This document shows positions 30,994 through 44,226 of a stretch of DNA of 64,000 bases, in pieces. Position 1 is the stretch's first letter, and each line of letters starts with the position of its first letter. The notes beneath the pieces were generated by a model. It was not told where the DNA came from and searched no databases. It worked only from the letters and a program-made list of their open reading frames with translations. Origin of the DNA: Acheta domesticus (Eukaryota; Arthropoda; Insecta; Orthoptera; Gryllidae); assembly GCA_031308135.1 (NCBI GenBank), contig JAHLJT010009436.1:117678772-117742771 (forward strand), in the 5' to 3' direction. The translations under genes were made by a program, and so were the position numbers.

Positions 30994-32416
30994 ATGGCTG
31001 GTAGCGGCGGGAGTGGACGTGGAACTCCGGAGGCTCGGAGCGACCGCCACGCGGGCTGGCGACAGCGACGCCTCCTGGCGGAGAATGTAGAGTAACGTCA
31101 CCTGTCGGTGTAAGAATAATTAGGAGGGGGCCACATACAGCGCTCCCTAGCGAAACGGACGTGTACCCGGTCGCATTGGCAGAGCAGACTAGCGGCCGGG
31201 ACGAGGAAGCACCCAGTACGGCGGGAGATTCGAATCTGCCGGAACGACATGAGCGGCGGGAGGCGGCTTCGGCGGAGGACTTGAATGCATGGGCCACTGC
31301 CTCAAGGAAACAGGAGGTAGTCGGTATCCTTGAGAAGAAGATCATAGAGCTTTTGGAGTTTGTTAAACCTCGGCACAATGTGCACGGAGAGATCAAAAAG
31401 TTGGCGCATGAAATTCGTACATGCTTTAATGAAGTTGTGGCAGTTCTCGAAAGAGAACCGTCAGTCACAGCTAAGGAGCCAGAAGAGACCGTCAATGAGG
31501 TGTCCTCCAAGAAGAAAAAATCCCAAAAATCCCAAGGGGAAAGGAAAGACGACAGGAAATGGTCGGGCTACCCAGGGTGGAGGAGTCGCATACCTCACAG
31601 AGGACCCCACCAGAGTCTAATGAAGCACCCGGGAGCCAATGGAAGACAGTCGAGCCAAGGAGGAAGAAACCATCGCACTCCATTCCCAAGCATCGGGATG
31701 CCCTGGTAGTGAGAGCCAGCGAGAGCGGCACGTACGCGGACATTTTGCGACGCATGAAACAAGCCCCGGAGCTTGAAGAACTGGGACGCAACGTGGTAAA
31801 AATAAGAAAGAGAGGGCACCGGAGACTTGCTTTTTGAGATGGGACCTGCGAGTGGCTCGAAGGCAGCGCAGTTCCAGACTGCGGTGGCAGAGCAACTTAA
31901 GGGAATAGCGGAGGTAAAGACCCTGTCAACTGAGGTGCTCCTGGAGATAAAAGACATGGACGAAGTTACAACAGAAAAAGAAATTGTTGAGGGCCTTCGA
32001 AAGGCATCTGGAGGCGGCAAAGGAAAGGAAAGTTGTAGTTAAATCCCTTCGTACCGCCTACGGTGGCACCCCAAACAGCGGTGATTGCACTACCAGCAGA
32101 TCTAGCCAGGAAAGCGGTGCAATTGGATAAAATTAAGATTGGTTGGGTTAGGTGTCGCATTCGAGAGAAAATAGTTGCTACAAGGTGTTACAGGTGTTGG
32201 GCTTTTGGGCATCTGGCGCGTAACTGCAAAGGGCCTGATAGGTCCAAAAACTGTCATCGTTGCGGAGAGGGAGGGCATATCGCTAGGACCTGCACTAAAA
32301 CCCCTAACTGTTGTCTCTGCCAGGGAAAAGACGGAGAACCGCATGCAACTGGTAGCTACAAGTGCCCCTATTACCAAGAGGCCATAAAGAAGGTGGAACG
32401 GGGGAAGAAAGAATGA
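30994..32416 (+). pseudogene. ORF1 (gag-like, CCHC zinc knuckles), frameshifted
   Basis: A likely start ATG at 30994 ('MAGSGGSGRGTPEARSD') leads to a frame that ends at 31093. The main gag frame (31161-31709) carries the conserved amphipathic 'FVKPRHNVHGEIKKL' segment. The chain continues in other frames at 31690-31837 ('DALVVRASESGTYADILRRM'), 31840-32042 ('AVAEQLKGIAEVKTLSTE', '-LEIKDMDEVTTE') and 32063-32416. The last part has three knuckles: 'CYRCWAFGHLARNC', 'CHRCGEGGHIARTC' and 'CCLCQGKDGEPHATGSYKC'. At least four frameshifts separate these pieces. In related elements this protein packages element RNA and directs it to the target. It ends at a TGA that overlaps the ATG of ORF2. Confidence 0.85.
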
Positions 32417-35400
32417 GAATGAGAGTTATTCAGCTTAATCTAAATCATTGCGAGGCGGCACAAGATCTTCTCAGCCAGACAGTGCACGAGATGAAAATAG
32501 ACGTGGCGATCCTGTGCGAGCAATATAGGAATATCAACAGTCCTCAATGGGTTTCGGACGCGAGTGACCGAGCTGCGGTGTGGATTTGCGGTAATAAACC
32601 AGTCCAGGAGGTTAAGCAAGTCCCGGAGGATGGATTCACTTGGATCAAGGGGTGCGGCATATATTTTTACAGTGTTTATTCTGCACCCAGTGAGTCCCTA
32701 GAAGAGTTCAAGGCATTACTCGATAGGCTATTGGATGATGCGAGAGGGCGAAGACCTCTAATTATTGCTGGGGACTTCAATGCATGGGCCACGGAGTGGG
32801 GCAGCAGGGTAACGAACCAAAGAGGGACGGCTCTCCTGGACAGCCTAGTCAGTTTGGACGTCTATCTCTGCAACACGGGTAACAGCCCGACCTTTGCTAT
32901 GAATGGTCGCAGCTCCATAGTCGACCTGACATTCGCGTGTGGTAGCCTTGCTAGAAGGATTACGGCGTGGGAGGTTAGTGATCACTATACACACAGCGAC
33001 CACCAAGCTATTGTATATGAGGTCAGTGAGAAGAGTAGGGAGAGGGCTGCTAAAGACAAGAGAAGAGCAACGTGGAACTATAGGACGTTCGATCGAGATT
33101 CTTTCGCTGTCATGATGGAGGGCAACGTTACGATGGTCGGAAACTCGGAGGATATGGTGGGAACTCTAATGAATCGGGTCTTTGACGCCTGTGATGCGTC
33201 AATGACGAAAAGCTCCAGGAAAGAGCGCCGTCCTCCAGTGTATTGGTGGACTGACGAAATCGCGAAACTTCGCAGGGAATGCCACCGCATGCGCAGGTCG
33301 GCGCAACGAGGGAGGGGTCGTCCAAACTACGAGATCCTCAAAAAAGAACATATTGCTGCCAGAAGAGCTTTCGCAAAAGCTATCAAGATCAGCAAGAACC
33401 GTTGCTGGAGAGAGTTAAGTGACGAGGTGGATGCTGACCCTTGGGGACGGCCGTATAAGGTGGTAACGGCCAGACTCAAAGTTCTGTCCAGGCCACCCCC
33501 GACTTGTCCGGCCTTCTTGGAGAAGATAGTTACCACCTTGTTTCCTCACCAGATGGATACGTTGCAGCCTATGAACCCGCTTGAAGATCCACAAGAGGTT
33601 CCGGCAGTTTCATTAGAAGAAACTGACATGGGCTTGTGGCAAGGTTCAAGAGTGCAAAGCCCCCGGGTTGGATGGGGTCCCGAATGTTGCTATTAAGACC
33701 GCTATTAGAACTCGGCCAGATCTGTTTTTAGAGGTATATAATGCGTGCGTGAGAGAGGGGAATTTCCCCAGACGGTGGAAGAAACAGCAGCTAGTCCTCC
33801 TTCCGAAAAAGCGACAAGTCACCTAGCGACCCGGCGGCATATAGGCCTATATGTCTACTGGATACAGCAGGGAAGATTTTAGAGCGGATCATCTGCAAGC
33901 GGATCGAAGCATACACGGAGGGACCACAAGGACTATCCGACCATCAGTACGGTTTTAGGAAGGCAAGATCTACAGTGGACGCAATTGGGGTTGTCGTCGA
34001 CATCGCACGCAAGGCTATCGAGGGCAAACGTTGGAGAAGAGGCGCGAAGAAGTATTGCGCTATAGTTACTCTTGACGTCAGGAACGCTTTTAATACGGCT
34101 AGGTGGGGTTCCATACTTGCTGGCGTTAAAAGAACTGGGAGTTCCGATGTACTTAAGGAAAATAGTTAGAAGCTATTTCGAGGAGAGGATTTTGGTGTAC
34201 GACACAGAGACTGGAGGTTAAGACGTATGCTATCTCGGGTGGTGTCCCACAAGGCTCGGTACTGGGTCCATTGTTGTGGAATCTTATGTATGACTCTGTG
34301 CTGAAGCTCCAGCTGCCGGAAGGTGCAAGAGCTATCGGATTTGCTGATGATGTTGCGGTGGCTGTGGTAGGCAAAATACAAGGAGGAGGGTCACACAGGT
34401 TGCCAATGAGGCTGTGGCTGCGATCCGGAAGTGGTTAACCGTCGGTGGGGCTCCGGATGGCTGAGCACAAAACTGAAGCTGTTCTGGTGACAGGCCGAAA
34501 AGTTAAAGAAGATATTACTCTCAATGTAGGGGGTAGTAAAATGCCTCCCAGCAGTCTCTAAGATATTAGGGTTCAGAATTGATGCGAGACTGCATTTTGA
34601 TGAGCACTTGCGGTAGCCTGCGAAAAAAGCGTCTCGCATGGCCTCCGCCTTGGCACGAATCATGCCTAATGTTGGCGGTCCAAGCCAAAGTAGCCGGAGA
34701 CTATTTTCCGGGGCCGTAAACTCGATGCTGCTCTACGCAGCCCCCATTTGGGCGCATGCCTTAGGGGTACAATCGTACGCCCGCGGGGTGAAGTCCGTGT
34801 ACAGAAGGTCCGCCCTGAGGGTGGCCCGGGCATTCCGAACGGTCTCGCACGATGCTGTGTGTGTGATAGCCGACATGCCCCCAATAGACCTCCTGGCTCA
34901 AGAAAGGGCCAGGCTCTACAGGCGTAAACGTGAAGGAGCTAGTAATAAAAGCGTCATCATGAAGGAAGAGAGGGAGGTGACATTGGCCCAATGGCAAAGG
35001 AGATGGGTTACATCATCTACTGGTAGATGGACATTTCGCCTTATTCCGGACGTTGTAAAGTGGAATCAAAGGAAACACGGAGAAGTGGACCATTATTTGA
35101 CCCAGTTGCTAACGGGGCACGGGTGCTATCGTGCGTACCAACTTCGCTTCCGGTTGGACGATGACGCCTCATGCCCAACCTGTGAACCACTGGTGGAAGA
35201 TGTGGAGCATGTGTTTTTCCACTGCCCACGTTTTTCTAGGGATAGGGATGAACTTCGCCAACTCCTCCAGGTAATGACTCCTGATACCATCGTCTCTGAG
35301 ATGCTGGTGTCCGAAGATAACTGGAGTGCGGTAGCCAACTATGCAGCCCTAGTTTTGAAGAGGCTACGATTGGAGGAGCACCTACGAAGGAGTAGCCGAG

Positions 35401-35432
35401 AATACCCGTCAGTATCTGTAAGTAACCCGTGA
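32413..35432 (+). pseudogene. ORF2 (endonuclease, reverse transcriptase, zinc finger), frameshifted
   Basis: The ATG at 32413 overlaps the ORF1 stop (ATGA). The endonuclease (32413-33030) has 'QLNLNHCEAAQDLL', 'ILCEQY', 'VYSAP', 'IAGDFNAWATEWGS', 'SSIVDLTF' and 'SDHQAI', so the metal-binding and catalytic residues are present. A linker 'VDADPWGRPYKVV' follows. RT blocks: 'KAPGLDGVP' (about 33657), 'YRPICLLDTAGKILERI' (about 33840), 'SDHQYGFRKARSTVDAI' (about 33940), motif A 'VTLDVRNAFN' (about 34065), 'GGVPQGSVLGPLLWN' (about 34239) and catalytic 'GFADD' (about 34338). The last open stretch (34638-35432) carries 'HGEVDHYLTQLLTGHGC' and the finger 'CPTCEPLVEDVEHVFFHC'. Frame changes occur near 33650, 33822, 34130, 34215 and 34380-34620. 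No key residue is missing, only the frame is broken. Confidence 0.92.
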
Positions 35433-35619
35433 CACAAGTAGACAGAGCTACAAGCCGATCAACCCTTCCCGCGATGCAATGCCTGACGGCGGTTCCGTGG
35501 GGAGGGGATCGCAGACATGGGAGGGGTTTTTAGTGGGTAGGCACAGACTAGCTGTGAATCCTACACGCTGCGGGGTGCGGGCCTCGCAGTGTCTTTCGAA
35601 GATTTTCCCCTGCCCTCGT

Positions 35620-35638
35620 AAAAAAAAAAACACACAAA

Positions 35639-35689
<51 letters not shown>

Positions 35690-35691
35690 AA
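35620..35691. repeat. Poly(A), (AC)n and (AT)n tail
   Basis: Eleven A residues, an AC run, then alternating AT. It marks the 3' junction of the retrotransposon with its microsatellite target. Confidence 0.93.
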
Positions 35692-36120
35692 TCCAAAAAT
35701 AGAATTCAAATGGCTTAGTGAACGAAAATTAGGTTTTATTACATGGCCACAAAAAGTTTTTTAAAATAGGGTTTAGGGGTGCCACAACCCCAAAACACCG
35801 CATTTTCGATCCTCTGCAATACTTTCTAGAAAATGAATAATAATATTTTTTATCAACATATTTTTGGCTGAGGGCGTTGCCACGTTCGCCGCAACAATTT
35901 CATGATCAACAATACTTATTTTGACTCAATGTGACACATAGCTCGAATATGGTCAATTTTTACGATAAAACCACAGAAATAGACATTTTCAATTGGCCAT
36001 AGCTCCGTCCATTTTTATTTAAAATACTTTTAACTTAGATAAGATTAGAGTGAAATCTCTGCTGCACACAACGCGCACATACACATACACAGAGCGTGTA
36101 TAATCTTGCACAATCTGCAA
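35692..36120. other. Non-coding, no gene seen
   Basis: AT-rich spacer with no recognisable feature. Confidence 0.5.
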
Positions 36121-36400
36121 CTGTGTATGAGAGAGCAAAGAGACAGAGACAGACACATTGAGACAGGGATAGCGGAGAGTGAGGCGGAGAGAGAGGCGCG
36201 GAGAGGGAGAGAGGCGGAGAGGGAGAAGGCGGAGAGGGAGAAAAAGACGGAGAGTGTAAAGAGGGCGGAGAGGGAGAGAGGGGCGAAAGGGAGAGAGAGG
36301 TGGAGGGAGAGGGGGCGGAGAGAAAGAGACGGAGAGGGAGAGAGACGGAGAGGGAGAGAGGGCGGAGAGGGGAGAGGTAGGTGGTGGAGTGGGGAGGAGG
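36121..36400. repeat. GGAGAG purine-rich tract ending at the gap
   Basis: Nearly all purine on the plus strand, with GGAGAGGGAGAGAGGCGGAGAG-like units. It runs directly into the N run, so it probably caused the contig to end. Confidence 0.9.
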
Positions 36401-36500
36401 NNNNNNNNNNNNNNNNNNNNNNNNNNNNNNNNNNNNNNNNNNNNNNNNNNNNNNNNNNNNNNNNNNNNNNNNNNNNNNNNNNNNNNNNNNNNNNNNNNNN
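36401..36500. other. Assembly gap of 100 N
   Basis: Exactly 100 ambiguous bases, the usual placeholder for a scaffold gap of unknown size. Sequence left of it is unique; sequence right of it restarts at the equivalent of position 1296. Confidence 0.99.
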
Positions 36501-37349
36501 AAGCCTGGATATATTACAAATTAAACCAATCCAGAGTTATCGCCATCAGTTTGTTTACAATTTTTTTATCGCTGTAAAACCTTTGTTTACCTTTTTAAGA
36601 TAACGATAGCAATTGTTTCACATCCAAAACTATCTCTTGTGCCATCAATATAATATTAAAATCGGTAGTGGTGTGGGTTTGAATCTATGAAACTCTGAAT
36701 AGAATCATTATTAAAGATTCAGTGCCGAAAAATAGCCCAGGAAACAGAAAAAGTGTGTAAAAGAAATTTCAAGAATTTTGTCAAGACCAGAAATACAAAT
36801 GGACAGCACAAACTACAAATGACGAAATTACACATGCTTTTAGGCAATTAATATACGAAGATTAGATTGTGAAGAGTACAAAGAATATGCCATCAAAACT
36901 ATGTGGAACGTTACAACCTAAATTATTCAGGAAAATATTTTAATGAGTACACACGTGTGTTCAATCCATTCGAAATTGACGAATTCCGCTGCTAATTCAT
37001 CTTGTACATCTTCCATTTCAAATACTTCTATGGAAGACAAGACTTGGAAACCAATTGCTACAACTTTAATGATTGTGCTTTTAATAAATGTTCTTGTCAG
37101 TAGCCTTGTTTTAATAATGTTTTCCGAAAGTTTTATTACCATAAAATTGAAACATATTTGAAATCATTTTCTGCATTAAACTGTTATTCAAATGTTACTT
37201 GATTATAAGTTATTCCAGGAGGCAGTTGATAAGTCGGAACTGAATGAAAGATTTTCATTTTCGGTTGTAATTTTGAGTAATATTTCCTTTTTCGTAATTC
37301 CAGTGCATTTAAATTATCCTTTCAAATCAGGTATATGTGTTTATCGTCG

Positions 37350-37467
37350 AAATAGTCATAAGAATATCACGCAGAAGTTGGCTGTGCTAGCCGGCTAAAT
37401 TCAACTCCTCGCTACGCGAGTCTGTGAATTTACGGCTAGCACAGCACTTCTCGTTGTCCCCCTGATA
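37350..37467. repeat. Palindrome, copy 2 (degraded)
   Basis: Same foldback as 2141-2249 but with several one-base indels in the left arm and an extra 'tgtccccc' in the right arm. Confidence 0.8.
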
Positions 37468-39361
37468 TACTAATTATGAATAAATAGTCGGATACTAGAT
37501 TAAAATGAACATGTGATTATTTCCATTTCTATTCGGCGTGTTGCAGTGACAAGAGAAAGAATATAGTTCTCCCTTAATTCTTATTATTTTTTACGGTAAT
37601 GTACAATTTTTGAACTGTATGAAGAGCGTCCGATAAAATTAAGGTGAGTCGAACAGTATACTGTGTGACGTCAGGACGCCTCTCCCGTTTCCATGGCAGC
37701 TGCCAACCAGAGAGACAATATGTGACGTGTCAGGTCGCGCAAATGTGCCTCTACACTGCCGCAACACAGGGAACATTTGAGCATCCGCACAGAGACTTCC
37801 CTAGCCGCCGCACGCCCGGTTTCTGCACCTGCTACTGACTGCGCGCGCCAATGTGTAGTGTGTTGTGATGAGTTGCGTTGAGGTTAGCTTCTGTTGTCGT
37901 GATTTTACACTTTACACGTATTTTTTGAAGTGGTGTTTTCGTGTCCCGGTAACACGATGGTCAGTGGTTTCCGACCTGGCAACGTCGCTCCCTCCACTCA
38001 CAAAGTCAATCACCTTCTAATTTAATCGGACCTTAAGAAGTTCTATAGCTGAAACAATTAATGCAATAGCTTTCAATTAAGGTTCTGTATTTTCAGGATG
38101 TCTCTTAAAACAAAGAAACTTACTCTATCAGTTCATTCAAGATGAAGGGAAAAGGAGATTTTCTCTTCTCTTCCTACTCTCGACTGATTATAAATAAGCT
38201 GTCGAAATTGCCGTGCAAATAGCTGGATCCATGGTACAGAATAGAAAAGCCACCGCACAGTGTTGCACCGTGTAGGACGAGGTAGCCGCACGCTGCGTTG
38301 TGTTTGAACGTTCGTATCTTTCAACTTTGCTCATGCCATTTTATTCCTGTGACGCACAGAAAAGACGCATCATGAAGCGACGCGCCTTTACGCACAGACA
38401 TAAACTTAAACATAAGATGAAAGAAGGAAGCATTCACAATGTATACATGCGAACAAAATTTCTGCCGACTTTGACAGCCGGAGTGGGGAGAGCGATGTTG
38501 CCACTTACTTGGGCGGCAGACACGTGGTCGTACTTGCGCTCAGATCAGCTGTTGAGGAATTCACATTCAACTTATTGTATTTTTGGTTGAATTGTAATAA
38601 TGACACTATTATTATTTGATTAGAAATTCTGTTACACAATTTTAACGCATTCCCTTACAATAGAATCCTGTCTTTTTCCTGCCCAAAGCAAGAGAATAAC
38701 GAAACATTTTTTGCAACAACCGACGCGCAAAGCCAGATGAAAAGTACGTACAAGCGAGACGCGTTTTAAGAAGAAGATGCCATAGTATTTATTCTGAAAG
38801 ATTTATAAGAGGGGAGTATCTAAAAGCAAGACATTCTTGGTTTAAATACATACGTTTCACAGAACGTTCACAATAAAAAAATTGCAGGACTTTTCGAAGT
38901 TACTGACTTTACCTGTTATTTACAAGTTATCAAGGAGGCGTCCTATTGAATGCATTGGCATAAGGATAAAAATTAGAAATGTCCCTTAAGGTGGATGTAC
39001 ATACTATACAACGTGTCGTAGTATATCAGACTTTTAAGTAAGCCTGTATCACTAGACGACACAACCGCACACACAATGCACAACCTAACAAGGAATGGTG
39101 CTCCTCTTGGCGCTCGTCTCTCTTAATTAATCATTTCAGTTGCTTCGCACTATTAATTTCATTGTTTCTTAGTAAACGTCGGCAAACTCTGTAGTGACAG
39201 CATCACAATTTGAAGCCTCTGATTGGATAACGGAACCCACACTCCCCTCTCAGCCTGGAGCTGTCAAGTCGGCAGAAATATTATTCGCAGTATACAACAT
39301 AAGCGTAAGCGAAGATTTTCTATTTTCTGTGGGCCATTCCAGTTACTATTGGTTGGATGTG

Positions 39362-39420
<59 letters not shown>

Positions 39421-39839
39421 TACTAAGATCGTACGCTACGATATATACTACTAAACAACAAAAAAATCGTACGCTACCAAAACAACACAGAAAACCGTCG
39501 AAAATCAACCAAGCAATTCGGAAAACAAGTCTTTCGTTCGACCTATCGACTTCGATCCTATTTCGACACTCGATTTTGAGTTAAGCGTACTGTGATTGGT
39601 TCATTTCTTATTTCTGACATAAGCATAAGCACAGAAGTTTGAAAGCTTTTAAGTTAACGTCTTATGCGTTATGCTTATGCGAATACATTGTGAATGAGTC
39701 CGCTTATAACGTTGTCCTAACTTTTATGTTAACGCTATGCTTGTTTATGTCTGCATTGTGAATGGGCCTGTACCTCCATGGAAACCGTCGTCAGACATTA
39801 CTTCGTGGAGGTAATTACTTCCGTTAGCTAGAGCTCTTC

Positions 39840-42478
39840 CTTCTTAATTTCGAATGTGTTCTCTTCTTTTTCAGAATATTTGTGACCATAGTTATTATTA
39901 TATTCCGTTTCTCTTTGGAGGAAAGCATAATTTTAACCAGATGTGTAGGTGAGATTGTTTCTCCCAGTTCTCTGTAAGTTCTCTATCCGTGTTCCATGCA
40001 TTACACTGGAATAGGGTGTCCATGGGGGTCATCTACAACAGTTTGACAATGGTCGCACCCCGAGCAGTATTTTTTATCAATGTCGTATAGGTACTTGTTA
40101 AAGCATCCATGTCCCGACAGCGCTTGGGTCAGGTAATAGTTCACTTCACCGTGACCTCTTTCCACCCATTCTATGTTTGGGATCATTTGGTGCGTCATCT
40201 GCCTTTTGTTTCCCCATCCATTCCCCACTCCATCTTTCTTGCCACTCTTTCATTGGTGTTTTTCTAGTTTCCTCTTTTATGGTATTATCTCCTTTGGCGA
40301 TAGCGAGCCTTCCTTTTCCTTCTATCCTTTAGAGTCTGGTATGTTCTCTTTCTTCCGTCGCTAGTAAGTCTACAGGGAGCAATCTGGCCAGCACCAAAAC
40401 AGCGCATTCAGATATCGTTCGATACGCTGATACAACTCTGATAGTCAGTCTCCTTTGGATTTGGTTGTATTTTCTCCTAATGGCTTGTTGCTCAAGGGAA
40501 GTCGTCCATACTGGTGCTGCATACATCTTTGATATTACCGCACTGGAGATCATTCGTCGTTTTGCTTCCTTAGGTCCACCTATATTGGGCATGAGCCTAA
40601 GAGGTTGGATCTAATAGTTGCTGCTTTGTCTGCTATCTTGCATATGTGAGGCCCGAAGCTCAGTCTGTGGTCAATTTCGACCCCCAGGTATGTAATTTGG
40701 CGGCTCCAGGTGATGCTTACTCCGTTGGGATGCATGGGAACTTGCATCATCTCTCTGTCGGTAACGGACTGCTTTCGTCTTTTCCACAGCCATCTGTACG
40801 CGTCTTTTATCCAACCATCTATTAACCCTGGAAAGGGCCTCGTTGAAGTGCACCTCCAGCAGATCCACGTTGTCGCTGTGGCTGATGATTAGCGTATCGT
40901 CTGCATATCCGATCAGCAAAGTATCTTGTGGTAGCTCAATATTTAGGTCATCGTACATGGTGTTCCACAGGAATGGACCCAACTTGAATCCTTGGGGACT
41001 CCGCTTGTCATCTCTTCCTCCACCCTAAGAGTGTCCGAGTATATAATCTTCCTTTCTCATAGGTAGTCCTCAATAATTCTTAGTAGGTATTCTGGGACCC
41101 GTTTCTCCACCAATGCCTTAACAAAATCTTTCCAGATACAGTTAAAGGCATTCCTAATATCAATGGCAACTAGCGCACAGAACCCCCTTTTTTTACCTGT
41201 TTCTTTTTTGGCAGTTTCCGCTATATGCTCTACTTCCTTTATAGCCTCCGTAGTAGAGCGGCCTTTCCTGAATCCAAACTGTCTATCGGAGAACTTTATT
41301 CCTGATGATATATAATTCTCTAGCCGTTGTAGAATCAGCCCTTCTAAGAGTTTGTCAATTGTATCTAGTAGGCATAGCGGCCTATACGACGATGTCCTGT
41401 CTAGGGGCTTACTTCCTTTCCGAAGGAGAATTAATTTGTTTCTTCCAGTTCTTGAAGAAAACTCCATGTCTGAGGCAGCTATTAAATGCTTCAATAAGCA
41501 TTCCGGGTATTCCTTGGCCACAATCTTAATTATTTCGTTTGGTATTCCGTCTGATCCGGTGGCTTTCTTGCACTTTAGTTTCCTCGCCTCTACTTGCAGC
41601 TCGTCTTTCGTGAATACATCGTTCTCACTGAATATAAGTCGTTCGGTTTTCTCATCCACGGGTCTCTAGTTGGGAAGAGATCTCTTACAATTTCCTTCAC
41701 CCATTTGGGGTCTACTAGTTCAGGTATCTTCGTATTCACTCGAAGTTTTTTGGTTACAATTTTGTACGCTATGCCCCAGGGATCATCCTCTACCTCTTCC
41801 AGTAGCTCATTCCAGCACTTAGATTTCCTTTTTTAAATTTATCTTTTCAGCTGTTTTTGGCATAATTTGTTGTCTCTTCGGAGTGATTCGTCAGTTTTGG
41901 ATCTTTTGGCAAGTCTCCTGGTTATAAAACATTTCTTCCTCAGTTCGGCAATCTCAGGGGTCCACCAGTACACCTATTGCTTTCCCCCTGGGCATCTACG
42001 TCTCAGCATAGATGTGGCGCAGGCGTTTAATCACTACGTCCCTTGCTACTTTTACAGTTGTTTCAAGGGCATTATGTTTTTCCATCGATCCAATGTTCTG
42101 CATTAGCTTCTACTCTTCAAGAGACTTCTTCGCTTTCGTTTCGACCAGCTTGCTTATGTTCCAGGGTGGTCGCCCCCTTGGCTTCTGGTGCCCTTTTTAG
42201 TATCCAATTACTTTAAATTGACTGTAACTGTGATCGCTGAGCGTCCCGTCGTTCAGTTCTCTCCAGTCCTTGGTTCTCCTAGCAAGGTTGTTGGAGCCTA
42301 TCGTCAGGTCCAGTATGGATGCCACTTCTCCTCTTTGGAACGTACTCACTCTTCCTGTATTGAGGATGTCGTTTTCGACAATAAATTCACACACAAAATC
42401 CCCTCTTTTGTGAGTTCGCGTTTCCCACCCCATTCTGGAGACTTCTGTTTCCTCATTTTGGATCATCTATTTAAATCG
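39840..42478 (-). mobile_element. R1-clade non-LTR retrotransposon, 5'-truncated, copy 2
   Basis: Counterpart of 4440-7075 and the better preserved of the two. Minus-strand open stretches are 42466-42197 (end of the endonuclease), 41659-41057 (200 codons: 'KCKKATGSDGIPNEI', 'YRPLCLLDTIDKLLEG', 'FGFRKGRSTTEAIKEVEHI', 'VAIDIRNAFN'), 40982-40671 (palm with 'GYADDTLIISHSD'), 40592-40329 (thumb) and 40228-40001 (C-terminal finger). The frameshift that splits the finger is shared with copy 1, so it is real. Many of the other breaks are not shared. Confidence 0.87.
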
Positions 42479-42643
42479 CAAGGATAATTTAAGTCAATAT
42501 TCACACGCAAAATGTGGCTTAAAAAAATTAAACTTATATCAGAAGGAATCAGATAATATATCATATTACATGTATATGTAAACCCGATGGGCAATGATCA
42601 TGCAGAAGATTTTTTTTTAAAACTAAGAGAGATAAGGCGGCAT

Positions 42644-42692
<49 letters not shown>

Positions 42693-43581
42693 CCAGGGGA
42701 AGATGTTCTTGGTGGTATTTAAAATAAAGCTGAAAATGACGTTATAAAGTAATAAGAGTTGTGAAATAGGACGGAATTTTAGGACAATAAGTGACACAGG
42801 AACAGTATTAAGTGAAATTGGGTGCTGCAGTTCACGAGGAATAATCTTGTGTCATAAATGGGGACTGGAATCATCTGAGAAATAATCAAGATAAGTCAAT
42901 GCATTGATATTATGAACTAAAAGGGAGAGCAATAATTTAGAAAAGGAAAATAAAAGACCTTAAAAAAAGGGCGGGAATAGTGATTTAAAATAACAGTGTA
43001 GTTTTTTGATTTGTTAAAAACAAAATTTTTCATTTAAATAAATCATATAATTGTATTTGTTCAACAGAAGCTCGTGGTATTATTTTAGTTATATTAGTTT
43101 TATTTCACCATTCTTCAAAATTTCATCCAATGTTTTTCGTATGGAGCATTCTGATGTACAGATCCACCTCCTGAGAATTGGTGAGTAAAGAAACCATTGA
43201 TTATCTTGAAGTATTATAAAAAAGTCGGGCATATTTAGAAATAAATATTTTGGTTTGTCACAGAAGCTAAATACACGTTATTTTTTCGTTTGTATGAAGT
43301 ATTCATGATAAATTGATTTCAATCCATTGAAGAACTTGTTTATTTTTTTTACTTCAATTACAATTTTCAACATAAAAAAATTGTATTCCCTAGAGACAGA
43401 TTTGCCTATCTTATTCTGCCTGTTATGTTCAGGCAACTTGAAGAACCTGATGAAATTATGGTACTAAGAAATTAAATTAATCACAATTAAATTTTCAATT
43501 ATCTACCTACCTCCCTTTTAGAAATCAATTCAAAGGATTATGGTATCTGTTCTAAGAAAAAAAAATCACAATTAATCTTAC

Positions 43582-43792
43582 CAAAATGTATGGTTGTTTT
43601 GACACAAGAAGCTGTTCCTGGAATATTTTTGAAGCTTCTGAAGCAAGAGAACCAAGTCGCATTAACATCTGCAGTGTTGGGGCATTCCGTGTGCACTGTG
43701 ACACTGATCTGTCATATGGTGTAGCCAAGAAAAGAGGTGGTAGAGAATGCCTGGATGAGTGAAACTGTGTTTCAATTCTGCAATTCGTTCAC
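43582..43792 (-). CDS. NOL6: NOL6 exon (C-terminal region), copy 2
   Basis: Same exon as 8186-8397, with identical acceptor (tgcatag) and donor (GTAAGA). It is 211 nt and lacks one C near 43773 (tttcaatt against tttccaatt), which shifts the frame after 'ERIAEL'. Because copy 1 is open and fits the family, I take this as a sequence error or a private mutation in copy 2. Confidence 0.83.
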
Positions 43793-44164
43793 CTATGCAG
43801 AATATCAAGTACAATTAATACTTCATTAAAGAAAATAATTATGATAAGTTCCATGAAATCACAAGCTACAACAAGCTTACATACACTACATTTTTTTATG
43901 GAGTAAATTAATTGGTTTTCATTATGTTAATATTGTGTAAGTTAAAATTTTCTTTAAAAAGAAATGAATACATTGAAATATTTAAGTTCAAACGAGAATA
44001 AGGCAACACACCTTCGAGACAGATTTCGAACTAGAAAATATGTTTCAGTATGTTTGTCTAAAGAAAACTATACAATGTATACCACGCCATTAATCAATAG
44101 CCCAACACTAATAAATCAGTTTATGTGTGTTTTAAAGCAGCCATAATGTGTGCATGTGTGTGTG

Positions 44165-44226
<62 letters not shown>

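Noticed and set aside
36106..36603. 165-codon Glu/Arg-rich frame through the gap
   Set aside because: Made of a purine repeat and ambiguous bases.
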